This document shows, one piece after another, positions 51,349 to 63,370 of a stretch of DNA of 64,000 nucleotides. Source of the stretch: Lactuca virosa (lineage: Eukaryota; Streptophyta; Magnoliopsida; Asterales; Asteraceae); assembly GCA_928212115.1 (NCBI GenBank), contig CAKMRJ010005745.1, positions 75,786,881 through 75,850,880 on the forward strand. The letters run 5' to 3'. Numbering within the stretch: the stretch's first letter is position 1; every line of letters starts with the position of its first letter. The position numbers and the translations under genes are program-made. The notes beneath the pieces were generated by a model. It saw only the letters and a program-made list of their open reading frames with translations, had not been told where the DNA came from and did no database searches.

Positions 51349-52892
51349 TGATAGATGTCATTTTATGCATATTTTAGGTTAGTTTTTATTAGCATTTAGC
51401 ATCATAATTTGTACATTTGCGTGTCATTAGTTTACATAATGTTCTGCTTATGTCTTTTATCAGAATTCCCATACTGCTAGTGTTTTTGTGTTGTTTTCAG
51501 ATAATTCGATTGGAGCTGTACTTTGGAGCAGCTGGATGCATATTTGGAGCCTAAATGGAGTTGGAACCGAGAAGGATGTTGAGTAATGACTTGGAATGCT
51601 TAAACTGAAGAATCGCTTCTGAAACGAGTCGAAAAGTCAAATCTACGATCACAGATTTGGATATTTGCGATCGTATAAATGTGTCGAGGATTTTCAAGGT
51701 TGAAAAAGTCATCTAGAAGAAAAAAACCAAAATATGCGATCACATATCCTAGTTCTCCGATCACATTTATGTGACGCAACTACAAATATGTTGAAAATAG
51801 CATCATACTTCATTAACTGACAAATATGGAAAAATCACTATTTCTGCGATCACAAATCCTGTTTCCGCGATCAAAGTTTTTGATAACTTGTTCCGGAAGG
51901 TTACTGCTTGCATATAAATACGACCCTACTGATCAGATTCGGAGGTAAGACGGTTCCAGACGATGAAAAACACTTCTGAAGGCGATTTCTGATACTTTTT
52001 AGCACTTTATGAAGATCCGAAGGCTGTGAATCATCTCCTACACTGAGTTTAGCAAGATTAATCAATGTGTTTCTCTTTTTTGGTTTTAATTTGTTTTTAA
52101 CCATGTCTAGCTAAAACCCTAGTTTTCAGTTTTGTAACAGACTAATACTTTTCATGTGATCAGTTATCATATTTGGTTTTCATTGTGTGCTTCTATCTAG
52201 TTGTTTCAATTTTGAACTTAATGAATGTTTGATTTTTAATTCTTGTTAGTCTGATCACCTAGTTAGGGTTTTATCATTCAAGTTAATCAGTTAATAGAAT
52301 TTGTAATTGTTCTTGTCAACTGGTAATAATTAACAAGTATCTGGTTTCGTGTTAGGGATTTAACTATGATATAAACTAAAATTTCATACCTTTACGCTTC
52401 CGCGCTTGTGAGAAGTATTGGGTATTGCTAGGAATTTTAGACAGATATTAATTCAAATTTTCTTATCTTAATCAATAGCTTATTTAATTGGACAGTACAA
52501 AGTTAGGGTTAACTAAAGAACTTGTTTTGGTTAATTTAACTAGGTAAAAGAGATTATACTAGAGCTTGCTAGTTTTTCTCAGTACCAACTTAGATAGAAC
52601 ACATTCTGAATAACCAGATCTGGGTTGATTTCATGATTAGAAAGTCGTAGTAAAACTGAATACATTTTTATTACTGAGTTTTAGTTTATTTTCACTGCAA
52701 TTTTAGTTTTTATTTAATAATCAAAAACCTTTTTTTTATTTTATGTTTTTACTAGTATGTGCCTTATGCAAAAAGGCACTGACTGTTATGCTTTGTCCCT
52801 GGGGATTCGACCTTGCTTCTCTTTGATACCCAATAGTGCAACCAACAATGATTATTTTATTTTCTTAAATCGTGCGCAACGTCAGTTTAACA
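51349..52892 (+). repeat. 3' LTR of the Athila-like element
   Basis: Starts TGATAGATGTCATTTT and ends CAGTTTAACA, followed by TAAAG. It carries GCGATCACAT and GATCGTA motifs in place of the GCGATCGC palindromes of the 5' LTR. Confidence 0.9.
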
Positions 52893-53232
52893 TAAAGCAA
52901 CAAAGGAGGCTACATGGTTAAATAACTTCATCAGTGATCTAGGAGTTGTACCAAGGATTAAAGAACCTTTAGAGATATTATGTGATAATGAGGGTGCCAT
53001 CACGTTTACGAAAGAGCCCAAGGACTATGGGAAGTCAAGACACATACTCATAAAATACCATTATTTTTTGAAAAAAGTTAAGTATGGCGACATCATCATG
53101 AGTAGAGTATCATCTGAGGAGAATCCTAATGATCCTTTCACGAAGCCATTATCAAGAGACAAGAATGATGGTCACACTAGGACCATTGAGACGAGACTTC
53201 CTGATGAATTGGTGCAATTATTTAGTTGTTAG
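52893..53232 (+). pseudogene. Copia RNase H relic, 3' part
   Basis: Continues 42935-43071 after the Athila-like insertion. Reading: WLNNFISDLGVVPRIKEP, LEILCDNEGAITFTKEPKD, SRHILIKYHYFLKKV, then NPNDPFTKPLSRDK, ending LVQLFSC and TAG at 53230-53232. These are standard copia RNase H blocks, including the conserved CDNxGA. The frame from 52893 is open across this part. Confidence 0.88.
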
Positions 53233-53541
53233 TTTTATTATTTTTGAAACATGTAATAGTATGAATTGTAACTGATTTGATGTTTATTTCGTGGTGACTT
53301 AATAAAGATCTTGTGTTGCTATCAAAGTTGTGTTCTTTCATTTGTATTTTTCACTTTTGCATGTTTTGAGCCCACTTCCAGAATAAAGATATTCAAACCT
53401 CTCGGTCACACTTTAGGAAGTGACTTATTGATTTAAGATTGTCATGAGTATTATTACATTGTCCATATAGAATTGACATTGCATAGTGATTGTGCTAACA
53501 CACATGGGTACTTGAAATGGAGATTTAAGTATTGAAACTGC
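53233..53541 (+). other. Copia 3' noncoding tail
   Basis: After the stop, the sequence GCATGTTTTGAGCCCA and AAGATTGTCATGA resembles 13640-13730 of the nested gag-only copia, so it is the shared 3' noncoding part of a copia element. No polypurine tract or LTR is retained; it breaks at 53541. Confidence 0.6.
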
Positions 53542-54100
53542 AACGCCAAAAAATTTCTATGTAAAAATTTCATTTTTAAACCAACAGAAACATCATTCAT
53601 TCATTTTAAAAACTCCTCAAAACATGATAATGTATAAACTAGTTATAAGAGTACAAATCAAATCATAAAATGCGAAATAATGGTGGATGCGGTGCGATCA
53701 TGTCGGGCCCTTCCCTTTCGAACGGGAAGTACCTAAAACCATAAACATAAAACTGTAAGCACAAAGCTCCTGAAACCATAAACATAAAACTGTAAGCACA
53801 AAGCTTAGTGAGTTTCCCCAAAATACCCCATACCATACATATATAACAGTCAAAACATAACTGGGTCTATTTCAACCCCCTTCGGTCTCTATCAACTGGT
53901 ATTGGGTCTATTTCACCCCTTTCGATCTCTTTCAACCGGTACTGGGTTTATTTTACCCCTTCGGTCTCTTTCAACCGATATTGGGTCTATTTCACCCCCT
54001 TCCGTCTCTTTCAATCGGTGTCGGGTCTATTTCACCCCTACAGCTAAGCATACAATCACATCAATAAGAATTACAAATATAACAAGCACATACATGTATA
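53542..54100 (-). repeat. Truncated gypsy LTR with minisatellite
   Basis: It begins TGCAACGCC in a form like the LTR at 56234 (TGTAACGACCC) and shares ACCTGAAAC/ACTGTAAGC...GCTTAGTGAGTTTCCCC with it (56445-56500). It contains two direct copies of a 40-bp unit (ACATAAAACTGTAAGCACAA) and then four to five copies of a ~40-bp unit (53861-54040). It is cut at 54100 by a copia LTR. Confidence 0.6.
53861..54040 (+). repeat. Minisatellite of ~40-bp units
   Basis: Units of the form GGGTCTATTTCACCCC, CTTCGGTCTCTTTC, AACCGGTATT are repeated about 4.5 times with point changes. The ORF across it simply translates the repeats. Confidence 0.88.
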
Positions 54101-54948
54101 TGATGGGTTTTGAGCATAACAAAAAAAACCTATGTGTGCATGCAAACCTACTTTTCCGATCTATGTTTTCTCTGATTGAACATACAACATTTGAACATAA
54201 ATTAGGAAACCCTAGGAATCCTATATTATCTTCCAAATTCACTAATAGGGTTAGTAAACATACATTCGATTGTTATATGGTAATAACAAGAAACCCTTGT
54301 GTTGTTGAAGCTTAGAGAGGAAGCACCACAAATGTCGTGCCTCTAATGGTTTACACCCAACACTAGCAATAGGATGAGAGAGGAGAGAGGAGAAAGAGAG
54401 AACAAAATTCCGGCTTCCTCTTCTTAAGATACGATTGCCGAAAATATGAGAGGTCAAAGCCCTTTATATAGGTGAGGTAGCTTAGAGCCAAAACTAGGTT
54501 TTTAGGAGGAAACCCTAATTCCTTAGCTCAAGGACCACACAGCCCATAAACTCCCATCCAAGAGCCCTTGGACGAAAATTCTAGGGCCTTACTATAGGTT
54601 TTCGTCCAACCCCTTCTAGGGAGGTTCAAGAGAATGTTTCCTTAACTATCAATAAATTGCCAAACAGCCCCTCCACTTTTTAGTCAATTCAATTAATCCC
54701 AAATTTAATTCCAAATAATTTCTGATTAATTATTAATTAACTAATATGATTTCTAACTAATATATTATTTACATAATACATTAATAAATCATTTATTTCA
54801 ATTTATTAATCAAATAATAAATTCAACATCTCTCTCCAAAAGTCATCCTGTCCAATTACCAGCCTTGAGGCCAACCCAAAAGGACTGTGCTACTATCAAT
54901 TCTAGTATATACCAAATATAGTTATGTGCTTAGACACCTAATCCAACA
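54101..54948 (-). repeat. Copia LTR (minus strand) of the TGATGGGTTTT family
   Basis: An 848-bp LTR from TGATGGGTTTTGAGC to CCTAATCCAACA, related to 4588-5423. It is followed by ATCTTCCACTTGG, whose minus strand (CCAAGTGGAAGAT) is a polypurine tract, so this is a 3' LTR of a minus-strand element. Confidence 0.85.
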
Positions 54949-56233
54949 ATCTTCCACTTGGATAAGTCTAATAACTAAAGTTGCGAGTATAACTTCAAAA
55001 ACTGATTAGCAAATTGTAGCTATCAAAAACCGCTGACGAACTATGACCCAGTCAGTTACGTGTCCTAAGATAAGTGATAAAATATTCCTCCATTCAATAA
55101 GATATCATACATATATGAGACATGGATTATAATCAATCTCATTGTCCAAGTTTTAATTCCCGATTTCTGATTTATGACGACTGAAATCAGACTACCAATT
55201 GAACACATTAATTCAGTCTAAGCTTGGCCAAACACTTTAGATGTCGACATCAAATCATCGAGGGGCCCACATATATCTCTTTTCCCGTTAGGGCAAAAGG
55301 AACAGATAAACTTCGACTTATATGCTTGCACTATTCACTCATCAAATCACGTACAACAATACGTTTATAACATCAAGTTACTGATGCGTTTACGTATTAT
55401 CAATGCACAGCTGACTCGTAAACAACAACTCATATATCTCCGTTTCAAGAATACAAGATGTTATCATCTCAGAATTACTCGTGATAGAAGCCATGATGTA
55501 ATTCTCTGAGCCTGGGTTTATCCAATACTCAAAATCCCCATTTTCCTTCTCAGTACACAAGACATTTTGAAAAATCAGAACAAGTGAATATTATAGCATA
55601 TGTAAACAATCCTATATCCGAAGCATACATGACTCGACACATAATGTCTTACATAAAGACCTGATGTCTGATCAATCTCTTTCTATAATATTTCCATATA
55701 TCGCATTTCCTATGTTGAACCATTTCAACACGATATTCATATAAGACCAAGACTAAGTTTTATTAAAACTTCAATCTAAACTTTTATATTTGAAATGAAG
55801 TATGAATGCCCTCTCCCCTAAATCTTTCTGTAGCGAAACAATTCCCAAACTTTGCAATTTGCAAATTTGAAATATATGTTTCCTATAATTACTATTGCCA
55901 ACTTGCAACACTTAGCATAACAATTATGCTCCCACTAGCTTTGACATGTACCCAGAAATCAATGGGACTTCTAGAAATCAATACTTTTTTGACTTTCTTA
56001 CTAAACTGTAGATTTCTGATACGTGATGCTTCGATAAGTCTCCATCTAGACTTCTCAAGCTTCTACACCTTCATTATATAACATATGTGTGTGCTTAAAC
56101 CCTTTCAGAACTTATAGCTATAAGTCCTGAACGTTCGAACTGTACCTTGCCATTTCTCACAATTCGAACTATGAAAAGGGATGTCGTAATCATATTGTGA
56201 ATTTGAGAATGCAATTATCACAATTACTAACTG
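54949..56233 (-). pseudogene. 3' noncoding internal region of a truncated copia
   Basis: On the minus strand it matches the noncoding tail of the nested gag-only copia (12240-14360). It holds a hairpin B (loop 56175-56189), GTACATGTCAAAGCTAGTGG and GTGGGAGCATAATTG. It ends abruptly at the gypsy LTR at 56234; the gag portion and the 5' LTR are missing. Confidence 0.75.
56168..56196 (-). promoter_or_regulatory. Hairpin B, truncated copia
   Basis: On the minus strand, ATATGA pairs with TCATAG-like sequence around the loop TTACGACATCCCTTT. Five strong pairs are seen before a mismatch. Confidence 0.5.
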
Positions 56234-58207
56234 TAACGACCCAATTTTCAAAAGATTTTTTTCAATTTTAAACAGTCAAAAACACTTTCCATAAACCATA
56301 AAATCTCAAATACATTTGTTTTCAAATTCATAACAATAACAATATTATTCCAATCATCAGAGTGTCCCATAAAAACTCCTGAGAGAGAGTGCATGTCGTG
56401 TCATCAAGCCTTGCCCTTTCCCTTAGGCTCAGATGTACCTGAAACAAATCCACAAACTGTAAGCTAATGCTTAGTGAGTTCCCCAAATTATACCCTACAC
56501 AATCCATATAATCACATAACCATATTAGCTATAAAAGCTACATAACCACATAAGCCATGCATACAAATATATAAGGATGCCATGGGCTCCCCCCACATGG
56601 TCTTACACCGAAGTGTCATGGGCTCGCCCCATGGTATTTAGCTGACAAGCCATCGGCTCCCCCACATGGTTTTTTATCCAAGTGCCATGGGCTCCCCCAT
56701 GGTCTTTAGCTGACAAGCCATGGGCTCACCCACATGGTCTTATATCCAAGTGCCATGGGCTCCCGCCATGGTCTTCCCTGCAAGTATCGCATAATAACTA
56801 GCATACCACTTAGCATGTAGCTAACTATCATACCATATATCTCTACATCAGCTAGTGTACCACATATCACATAATGGGCCGACCTTGGTGCCTTAGACCC
56901 ATTGCTATGGTAAGGATACTCACCTCTCAAGAATGCTGAACTGATACGACAAGATCAAATAAGTCCCAACACGCAGCTCCAACTTAACTGCCTATAATCA
57001 TCTTGTGATTAACTTGTCAAAATCCTGAAATACCATAAATACCCTCAGAGTTAACTCTGGTCAACCCTGGTCAAAGTCAAGGTGAATAGTCAAGGTCAAC
57101 AGTCCATGTTGACCCCAACTCGTCGAGTGCATCCAACAACTCGTCTAGTTCCTTCAGAGTCCAGAAAACAGGGACAAACCCTAGCCAACTCGTCGAGTTG
57201 TCTCATCGACTCGACGAGTTCACTCAATGTCCAGTCAGACGGGGAAACCCGATCCAACTCGTCGAGTTGCCAGGGCAACTCGTCGAGTCCCCCCCTGTTT
57301 GCTTATTCCGATGATACGTCGAATGCAGGGACTCCAACGCTTAGATCTGAAACCTAAAGGTGTTTAGAAGGATAAAGTTTCCAACTTTATCCTCTAGAAC
57401 CATTCTGAATGCTCTAAGGCCCTTAACAAAGGTTGGAAAGCTCAAAATCTTAGCCATGTGGTCCAAGACTCTAGGGATGCGGAATCCCTCCTTTCCAGAA
57501 GAGATTCTAGTCCTCAAAAAGTTCCAAAGATGGAGGCTTTATGGACATGCATGTCCAATTCATGTCTTGAAGTCAAAATGGCCAAAAAGGGGAAATATAC
57601 TCTAAAAACCCTTGCATGGCATCCTTGCTTGACCAAAAGCTAGATCTAGCCCACCTTGGGACCATTTTTCCCTGGAGATTCATAAAGTTGCAAACTTTAT
57701 GAACCCCATGCATGCAATCAACACGAATGATAGGAAATGAAGAGTAAAATCAAGATCTAGCCATATTCTAAGATAAAAATCGAATCTTTAAGACTTACAG
57801 CAGTCCACAAGATGGTGAAGCTCAAGAGTGAGGGCTTTATTTGCTGGATCTTCTCCTTCTTCTCACTATCTTCTTTTTTCTTAAGCTCCACAAGTCACTC
57901 TAGCTCACAATATGAGATAAAATGGGGATTAGGGTTTAACACAGACGTTCTTAGGGTGTGGAGGCTGACGGAAGGTCAGCCTCAAGGTTCTTAAGGAGAT
58001 TATATAGGGTGCAAACCCTAAAATTAGGGTTTTTTGTTAACAACACCTACTCGTCGAGTTGGGCCTTCCGACTAGTCGAGTAGGTCTTAGATCCCGCGTC
58101 CTCATAAATGATCTCTACTCGACGAGTTGGAGCTCCCCAACTCGTCGAGTCCCAACACAAAACCCTAAAACTTAGAAAATTAAATAATACCTGGAACAGG
58201 TGTTACA
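56234..58207 (-). repeat. 3' LTR of a chromodomain gypsy element (minus strand)
   Basis: 1974 bp from TGTAACGACCC to GGAACAGGTGTTACA, followed on the right by TCTCCCCCACTTGAAC (minus-strand polypurine tract GTTCAAGTGGGGGAGA) and then the end of a gypsy polyprotein. It contains a 68-bp tandem region (56578-56775) and about nine ACTCGTCGAGT palindromes. The partner 5' LTR lies outside the window. Confidence 0.85.
56578..56775 (+). repeat. 68-bp tandem repeats in the gypsy LTR
   Basis: The phrase TTAGCTGACAAGCCAT recurs at 56638 and 56706, and GCCATGGGCTCCCCC with CATGGTCTT recurs four times. The unit itself comprises two related halves of about 34 bp. Confidence 0.8.
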
Positions 58208-58226
58208 AATCTCCCCCACTTGAACT
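58208..58226 (-). other. Polypurine tract of the chromodomain gypsy element
   Basis: Minus strand CAAGTGGGGGAGATT abuts the 3' LTR. Confidence 0.8.
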
Positions 58227-59353
58227 AGACTTCGTCCTCGAAGTCTGCTGACGCAAATAAGTCCGGGCAGTGATCCCACATCTCATCCTCCGGCTCCCAT
58301 GTCCATTCGGAGCCCCTTCGGTGCTGCCATTGCACCTTTACTAACGTCACCTCCTTGCTTCGAAGAACCTTGCTCTTTCTATCCATAATCACAAAAGGCA
58401 TCTCAGTGTAGTTCAGGCTCTCGTCCACCTGAATTTATTCCAGAGAAACCACCGCGACCTCGTCTGTGACACACTTCCGAAGCTGAGACACATGGAAGGT
58501 GTTGTGTATCTGACTAAGCTCGTCCGACAGATCCAAGCGATAGGCCACCTTTCCTACCCGGGCAGTAATCCTGAACGGGCCAATATATCGTGCCCCTAAC
58601 TTGCATCTCTTCCGAAACCTGATGACTCCCTTCCATGGCGACACTTTTAGTAACACAAAGTCCCCCTCCTGGAACTCAAGATCCGTCGCTGCCGGTCAAC
58701 ATAGGTTTTCTGACGGCTCTGTGCGACTCGCAGCCGGTCGCGCACCTGCTGAATCAGCTCAGTAGTCTTGAGCACTACTTCGGTGCTCCCCATGACTCGG
58801 TGTCCAACCTCGCTCCAACAAACCGGGGTTCTACACCTCCGACCATATAACATCTCGAACGGTGGTCGGTCGATACTAGCATGATAGCTATTGTTATATG
58901 AAAACTCAGCTAGTGGGAGGTATGTATCCCAACTCCCTCCAAAATCCAACACGCATGCCCGAAGCATATCCTCAAGTGTTTTGGATCGTCCACTCACTCT
59001 GGCATTCTGTCTGAGGGTGGTATGTCGTGCTGAAATTAAACTGAGTGCCCAGTTCCCCGTGGAACTTCTTCCAGAATCTAGATGTAAATCGAACATCTCT
59101 GTCAGAGACTACCGACACTGGCACCCCGTGTCTAGCCACACCTCTCGCACGCAAATATCCACTAATTTCTCAGCGGAGATGCTCTCAGAGATCGGAATAA
59201 AGTGGGCAGTCTTCGTCAGCCTATCCACGATAACCCATATGGCGTCCACACCCCTCGCTGTCCTTGGTAACTTCGTGATGAAGTCCATAGTGATCTCTTC
59301 CCACTTCCATATAGGAATGGGTAGCGGCTGGACCTTGCCATGCGACCGCTGAT
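58225..59353 (-). pseudogene. Gypsy integrase C-terminal part with chromodomain
   Basis: Minus strand, from right to left: 59353-59100 integrase core (HGVPVSVVSDRDVRFTSRFW, holding the second catalytic Asp, and TTYHPQTECQSE with the Glu changed from the usual DGQSE). 59096-58647 has LEDMLRACVLDFGGSWD, LPLAEFSYNNSYHASI and EMLYGRRCRTPVCW. 58656-58435 has RRIGPFRI-type and HNTFHVSQLRKC blocks. 58428-58225 is a chromodomain (VKVQWQHRRGSEWTWEPEDEM). This is the Tekay-like chromovirus organisation. The chromodomain would steer integration to heterochromatin. Frameshifts near 59096 and 58650 split the reading. Confidence 0.88.
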
Positions 59354-60380
59354 TGTCACAACTGGAAATTTCCTAGAACAAACTAGGTCTAAACTTTAAA
59401 TCATGTACTAGTAGATTCACAATGTAATTTGATACAACAGGATTATGACTTTCATGAACCATACTTATATGGGTTATATTTAAGTATATGTGGTGAAAAC
59501 CCATGTTAATTTAAGTTATAATAACTTAATACAAGTTAACAAGACATTAAGGAGTAAAAAGGTTCAACAAAAGTCAAAGGAATTACATTGTTTTAGTGAA
59601 TTCGACTTTAGACATTCTACCCTTGGGTTTTGCGGTCACATAGGACCGAAATCTACTTCTTGGACTCACACATGACCGAAAACCCAACCTTTTGGGACCG
59701 AAATCCTGTCCTTAAGATCCATTAGGACCGAAATCATCTCTTTGTGAATGATTTAGGATGATTTCGGTCATGGTTGGCAGCAAACACTTCCTTTTGGCCA
59801 CAAACACCTTCAAATACACAGTAAACCTCCTTAAATATCTTGATATCTTATCTTGATTCAACTTCCCAATGTGATATAATTCAATTACCACCGTAACAAT
59901 CACCTCAACTGCCTACCTTTTTCCTTCTTACCTAAGATACAAATGGGATTCATTTAACACATACAGTAAACACTTTTAATCTCATATGCTCTCAAATATC
60001 AAAGCCTCATTTTCCTTTCAATTCAAAGAACATCTTCAAACTCATCCCAAAAAGTAGTTCTTCAAAGTTTTCTTAAGGATTCGCAGTAAGCATCCTTCAT
60101 TAATCTAGTGACTTATATACAATACTTTAATATTCATTTACTAATATGAACACAATATTATGTGTTTGTGTATTATTAGGAATTCGGAAAATATACGTAT
60201 TCTAATCTAAAGATCATCGCAACCACACCGTACCTAACCAAAAACACGCACTCAAGGTGAGTTCATACCCCTATGTTTTCATGATTTTCACTGTTTTAGG
60301 GGGGAATACAAGTGTAACACAAGAAATTTTGTGTTAATATCAAAATGATTTCAAATATTGTCAATCACTGTCGTTTTAAA

Positions 60381-60467
<87 letters not shown>

Positions 60468-61909
60468 TCAACAGGCTTAGAATTGATAATTTTGCTCTAT
60501 TTCCTGTTCCTTGTTTGGTTGTGGGCTTAGGGTAGAATTATTTATTCGACTGCATTTTTAATCATAATTATATAAATAGTATATTTATATAAGTATAAAA
60601 CCATTTAAAACTTGTTAAACAAAAATATTATTTTTGCAATCTATTTTAGTACCATTTGGACATAAATGTTAAATTTCACGGAACAACTTTATCACAGATT
60701 TTACGATTTAAACTTGCCAAATAATTAACAATACAAAAGTTATTCGATTCAGTAGAACACATAAATATAAACTATAATAGGTATAGTTTATGGAACTTAC
60801 ATATCATTTAACACAGTTAAGATACAATACGGAAAACAAACATATAAACTATAATATGTATAGTTTATGGATCATATGCACTATATTACCAAGTTCAGAA
60901 TACACTACAGAAAACAAAGATATAAAACTATAATAGATATAGTTTATGGAACTTACATACAGTTATTTATCATAAAAAGGACTTTTCATTATTCTACACG
61001 TAACCGTCAATATAGCATTTGTGAGACACACTTCACGTACTTATTTAAGTACCAACCAAGCCCTGAAATTATAACCATAGTCTCCTGGAGGGAGAGCGTG
61101 ACACTTGTGTATAGATCTATACGGGACTGACAATCCCACACCTTAACTGTTCGCTACAATGGGGTGACAAATGTCGTACCGATTGTGACTCCTGAAGAAC
61201 GTCGTGTTCAGGCCATCTTAGGTCATCAAGCATGGTTATGATAACTCACAATTTGGTATTGAACTATACGATTAGTGTATGAATAAGTAAACAACTTCAC
61301 ATAGTTTTATTTATAATGAAACTACAATATAATATTTTACAATACAACTGGTGAATCCAGGCACTTACAATTACAGAGTTTTTATACAAGTACAAATACA
61401 GAATACTATTCCTAATACAGAGAAAACATACATTTTATGGTTTTATGTGAATTAAAACTACATTATACAATTTCAGAGTACAATAACATTTACACGTTTT
61501 GGTGTTAGGGTATTAAGACTACAACACAGTTACAACAGAAAATATAGGATTTTCTAGGAAAACATACTTGCATTTTCAAGGAACAAATGACAGATTTCAA
61601 TTACAAACATGCTTATGAACGCACCAACTTAATTGTTGACACTCTTTTCAAACCTACTTGTATTCTCAGGAAATCAGTAAACAGGTATCCACAGGTTTTG
61701 AGAAAGATGGAGCTTCATAGACTCATGTATTTTCGTTTTTGCTATACATTTTGGGGTCAAGTATACATTGATTTGGGCACGAATGTAAAACTATACTTTA
61801 TCATGTAATGGTTGTTGTACTTTGATTACTATTATGCAATTGTTGTGATACTGTACATGACGTCATCTGCCCCCGAACGTTTCCGCCGTTCCGGTTTGGG
61901 GGTGTGACA
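59354..61909. mobile_element. Solo LTR, same family as 20363-22953, TSD CTGAT
   Basis: 2556 bp from TGTCACAACTGGAAATT to GGTTTGGGGGTGTGACA, inserted in the gypsy integrase between the HHCC zinc domain and the catalytic core. CTGAT is duplicated at 59349-59353 and 61910-61914. It shares the termini, AAGGTGAGTTCATACCCCTA and GTATAGATCTATAC (61109-61122) with the first copy, while a long TA tract is private to this one. Confidence 0.88.
60384..60463 (+). repeat. (TA)n microsatellite in the solo LTR
   Basis: About 80 bp of alternating TA, broken once by TATTATAT near 60413. Absent from the sister copy at 20363-22953. Confidence 0.95.
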
Positions 61910-63084
61910 CTGATGTTCGGCCTTGACCTTCCTGCAGGTCAAGCACCGCTCCACGAACCAAGTGATCTCCTTCTTCATGTAGGGCCACCAATAGATCAGT
62001 CTCAAATCTCTATACATTTTTTGTAGCCCACATATGTATAGAGAACTTGGACTTGTGTGCCTCCTCCAATATCTTCTGTCTCACTCCCCCAGTCACCGGT
62101 ACCCACACCTGGCCACACTGTGTCAGGAGAACTCGACTATCCCGAACAAACAAGGGGTACTGACCCCGAATCCGCTCTATCTTCCAATTCTCCTTCTTCA
62201 CACCCTCGACCTGAGCTTGTTTGATCCTATCTAACAATGGAGAGATCAACGTCATCCTCAATCAAACGTTCCCAATCGGGGAACCCGCCGTCTTGCGGCT
62301 CAAAGCATCGGCCACCACGTTGGCCTTCCCTGGATGGTACAAGATCTCGCAATCATAATACTTCAGTACATACAACCACCTCCTCTGCCGCATATTCAGG
62401 TTCTGCTGATCCATCAAATACTTCAAATTCTTATGATCGGTATAAGTAGTGCACCGTACTCCATACAAGTAGTGCCTCCAAATCTTGTGGGCAGGCACCA
62501 CTGCCCCCAATTCCAGGTCGTGAGTGGGGTAGTTCGCCTCATGAGGCTTCAACTACGTTGAGGCGTACACGATCACATGCCCTCTCTGCATAAATATAGC
62601 GCCAAACCACGTGATAGACGCATCTTAGTACACCACCAAATTATCCAACCCATCGGGTAATGCTAAAATCAGGGCCTCACATAACCTCTGTCTCAAGGTC
62701 TCAAAATCCAACTGCTGATCCGGGCCCCACCTAAAAGTTACATTCTTCTTGGTTAACCGTGTCAAAGGCACCGCAATCTTGGAGAAATCCTGAATGAATC
62801 TCCGATAGTACCCTACTAGACCCAAGAAGCTATGCATCTTTGATGCATTCTTCGGCACTTCCCACCGCATCACTGCCTCAATCTTGGCTGGATCAACCAA
62901 AATACCCTCTTGGTTGATGATGTGCCCCAAAAACTGTACCTCTCGCAGCCAGAAATCACACTTGGAGAACTTGGCATAAAGCCTCTCCGCTCTTAGTGTC
63001 TCCAATACCTCCCTCAGATGCTGCTCATACTGTTCCTTGGTCTTATAATAGATCAGAATATCATCAATAAAACGATCACCAACC
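61910..63084 (-). pseudogene. Gypsy RT C-terminal half, RNase H and integrase N-terminus
   Basis: Minus strand: about 63084-62625 has the second half of reverse transcriptase, with the catalytic FIDDILIYYKT (F-I-D-D) and LGHIINQEGILVDPAKIEA, then connection sequence KNASKMHSFLGLVGYYRRFI. 62552-62262 is RNase H (ANYPTHDLELGAVVPAHKIW, TYTDHKNLKYLMDQQNLN, VVADALSRK). 62261-61832 is the integrase HHCC zinc region (YWWPYMKKEITWFVERCLTC), interrupted at 61910 by the solo LTR. A frameshift precedes FIDD. The first half of the reverse transcriptase is not upstream but lies inverted at 63085-63370. Confidence 0.88.
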
Positions 63085-63370
63085 GATCTTGATCGTGAAA
63101 AAGAAGGACGGGTCACACAGGATGTGTATTGATTATCGAGAGATGAACAAACTAACGGTGAAAAACCGTTATCCGTTACCGAGGATTGATGATTTGTTCG
63201 ATCAGCTGCAGGGTGCGTATTGGTTTTGCAAGATTGATCTTCGGTCGGGGTACCATCAGATGAGGATTTGGGATGAGGATATACCGAAGACAGCTTTCAG
63301 GACTCGGTATGGGCACTATGAGTTTGTGGTGATGCCATTCGGGCTCACCAATGCCCCAGCATCGTTCATG
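63085..63370 (+). pseudogene. First half of gypsy reverse transcriptase, inverted relative to the rest
   Basis: Plus-strand frame: IVKKKDGSHRMCIDYREMNK, NRYPLPRIDDLFDQLQGAYW, KIDLRSGYHQMRIWDEDIPK (with the catalytic KIDLRSG Asp), then RYGHYEFVVMPFGLTNAPAS and FM. This is the N-terminal half of the same type of reverse transcriptase whose second half runs on the minus strand to its left. The frame continues into Cassandra-like sequence at about 63368 and stops at 63415. Only about ten residues are missing between the two halves. Confidence 0.85.

Larger units (their letters stand above)
43072..52892 (+). mobile_element. Athila-like gypsy element without pol, TSD TAAAG
   Basis: LTRs 43072-44593 (1522 bp) and 51349-52892 (1544 bp) start TGATARATG and end CAGTTTAACA/CGGTTTAACA. 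TAAAG is present at 43067-43071 and 52893-52897. The primer-binding site TGGCGCCATTGCCGGGGA, complementary to tRNA-Asp, is at 44597. Gag and protease are recognisable, but no reverse transcriptase, RNase H or integrase is present: after the protease region and an inserted solo LTR, the sequence goes directly to a 3' noncoding region and the polypurine tract. The element is therefore non-autonomous, or internally deleted. Confidence 0.9.

Noticed and set aside
56706..56930. Minus-strand ORF of 74 codons in the gypsy LTR
   Set aside because: It translates the 68-bp tandem repeats and has no domain or support.
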